Of a stretch of DNA of 64,000 bases, positions 62,590 to 64,000 are shown one piece after another; position 1 is the stretch's first letter, and the number at the start of each line of letters is the position of its first letter. A program made the position numbers and the translations under genes. Source of the stretch: Undaria pinnatifida (lineage: Eukaryota > Sar > Phaeophyceae > Laminariales > Alariaceae); contig JABAKD010000021.1 of NCBI GenBank assembly GCA_012845835.1, forward strand, positions 4,898,706-4,962,705, given 5' to 3'. The notes under the pieces were generated by a model. That model ran no database searches. It was given only the letters and a program-made list of their open reading frames with translations, and was not told the DNA's origin.

Positions 62590-64000
62590 CCCAGCATATT
62601 TTCCATAATCCGAGAATACTTTGAGTGTAAAAGTACATGGTACTGCCAACAATCAGAGTATTTTCAGTACTGATGACCGACATACTGCGAGTACCGGGAG
62701 TATAAGCAGTACTGACGGTCGAAATACTGCGAGTACTGGGAGTACAAGCAGTACAAAACTCCCAGTACAAGCAGCACTCGCAACACAAACACTGCAAGTT
62801 CTCAAGAGCATGTATGTGCGGTACTGAACGCCGATAAACTGCATACGAGTAAAATACTCCCGAAAGTTACGACCACCTGCAGTACCTCGCAGTATGAAAC
62901 CCTGAAATACTCCAAGTATTCTGGAAGCATCTGTACATCGTTGGTCAATAACGTCGCTAGGAGAGTTTGAGCTTCTTTTGATGCTCCTTTTCATGACAAG
63001 CTACTGTGGTGGCTGCGGTGCAGCGTTAGGGTGAAGTCTTCACTCCGCCTCCGCCTCCGGCTGAGGCCGCGGCTGCAGTTGTGTTTGTAACTGGCTGCCT
63101 CCACTGCTGCTGCTGTTGTTGTTGCTGCTGCTGCTCTGGTGCCTCCGCTGTAAATGAGGCGCTCTCTCCGCCACCGGAAGAAAGAGCGCTCCTTCTCGTA
63201 GGCTAGTCAGCTGCAACTAACTGCACACGGTCTACCGTTTCGTTCGATCTCAAGAGCGGTGACGGTTGATGCAGGTGTTTCTGGTCCTGCCAGTACTGCG
63301 GCGTCGGTGGACAGGGTATCGGAATTATCCGTGTGGTGGGACGTGCACCTTCGAATGTGTGGTGTACGTGCCAGTAGTGGCTCCTGAATGCTTCTGTACT
63401 TGAGACATTTTGGGGATACGCGCGAATACTGCGAGTGCCAGCGGAATTTATCTGGCTTTTGCCCTGCAAATACCTCCGCACTCGCAGAACTTTGGGGTTC
63501 GAAGCTGTGGACTCCCGGTACTTTAGGTATTTCAGGGTTCGATACTGTGAGTGCTCCCGGTACTTCCAAGTACTTCGGGGTTCGATACTGTGGATAATTC
63601 AAGCGTGCTTCCCAAGCATTTTGGGGTTCTGTACTTCTCATACTTTGATGCTTAGTCTAGAGTATTTAGGCACTTCGTTTTGCTCATACTGCCAATACTC
63701 GCAGTGTTTCACCATTATGTACTGCAAGGTGAAGCATGACGTCATACTCCCGAGAATATTTCGAGTATTGGAATTATTTGGTACCGCGAGTACTCGGAGA
63801 GTTGCCAGCACTGATGGCCGAGATACTGCGAGTACTGGGGGTACGAGCAGTACAAAACTCTTGAGTATTAAGCAGTACTCACAAGCGCAAGCGTCTTGAA
63901 TACTGCAAGTACCCAACATAATCAACAGCAGTACGTTGTATTGAACCCCGAATTACTGCAGTACGCAAGCACAATACTCCGAGTATTGTTGCAACCTGCA
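62590..64000 (+). repeat. Degenerate GTACT/AGTAC-rich repeat region
   Basis: Variants of TACTGCGAGTACTGGGAGTA, AAGCAGTACAAAACTC and TACTTC.GGGTTCGATACTG recur irregularly, densest at 62630-62780 and 63480-63960. CAG/CTG microsatellite sequence lies at 63105-63135. Confidence 0.7.
63044..63202 (-). CDS. Candidate Gln-rich exon, possibly of the RGS gene
   Basis: On the minus strand CTGACTAG is followed by 53 codons, PTRRSALSSGGGESASFTAE, a run of nine Gln, and NTTAAAASAGGGGG, to a possible donor GGA/GTGAAG. Both ends are phase 0, which would fit the first RGS exon at 59625. The sequence is low-complexity, the donor is weak, and 3.4 kb of repeats lie between, so the link is speculative. Confidence 0.25.

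Overview
The window reads as nuclear DNA of a eukaryote, most likely a stramenopile and plausibly a brown alga. This is inferred from GC-rich coding exons full of Ala/Gly/Ser/Pro/Gln runs, phase-consistent GT-AG introns that are often long and packed with transposon debris, Copia and chromodomain-type Ty3/gypsy remnants, LINEs, TTAGGG-type repeats and an RGS-domain gene. No operons, Shine-Dalgarno sites, CRISPR arrays or rRNA genes are seen. Most of the 64 kb is dispersed or tandem repeat.

Layout. 0.4-8.5 kb: a dispersed element (copy A), a decayed LINE on the minus strand, a degenerate 21-bp-type minisatellite, a broken Copia gag between short direct repeats, and an 84-87 bp tandem repeat. 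8.7-9.5 kb: exon fragments of an unidentified membrane protein on the minus strand. 9.5-24 kb: no convincing intact gene; dispersed repeats, satellites, tRNA-like sequences, a 267-bp inverted-repeat element carrying telomere-like repeats, a 30-bp minisatellite, traces of a Helitron-like protein and a possible condensin-like HEAT fragment. 24.4-28.9 kb (minus): an orphan exon, a tandem array, C-rich repeats, an intronic minisatellite, and the first exon of a membrane protein. 29.4-39.1 kb (plus): the main gene, which I assemble as four exons (29446-30067, 30743-31585, 34598-38224, 38861-39075) with three phase-1 introns, giving about 1768 residues of no known family. Its 3-kb second intron holds two LINE copies and its third holds a GACCC-type repeat. 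39.5-42.5 kb: a 42-bp minisatellite and repeats. 42.8-48.0 kb (minus): a decayed Ty3/gypsy element with RT, RNase H, integrase and a chromodomain-like tail, its RNase H split by a small insertion. 48-54.9 kb: tandem and dispersed repeats, homopolymer C tracts, a tRNA-like sequence. 55.0-59.6 kb (minus): the C-terminal half of an RGS-domain gene with LINE-loaded introns, one probable GC-AG intron, and a last exon that exists as four tandem relatives. 59.7-64 kb: G tracts, a 772-bp foldback element, an inverted copy of the 18.7-kb element, and degenerate GTACT-rich repeats.

How it fits together. The TM-protein exon (minus, ATG at 28934) and the main gene (plus, ATG at 29446) are divergent and share about 510 bp of upstream sequence. 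The RGS gene would act in heterotrimeric G-protein signalling. The repeats explain most of the rest. A LINE family contributes six 3' ends, all on the minus strand and all ending in a C run almost directly after the stop codon. No new defence, biosynthetic or other gene system is evident; the most unusual items are the LINE 3' ends, the telomere-repeat inverted element, the repeated RGS exon and the phase-1 gene model. All splice models are my reading of sequence alone.
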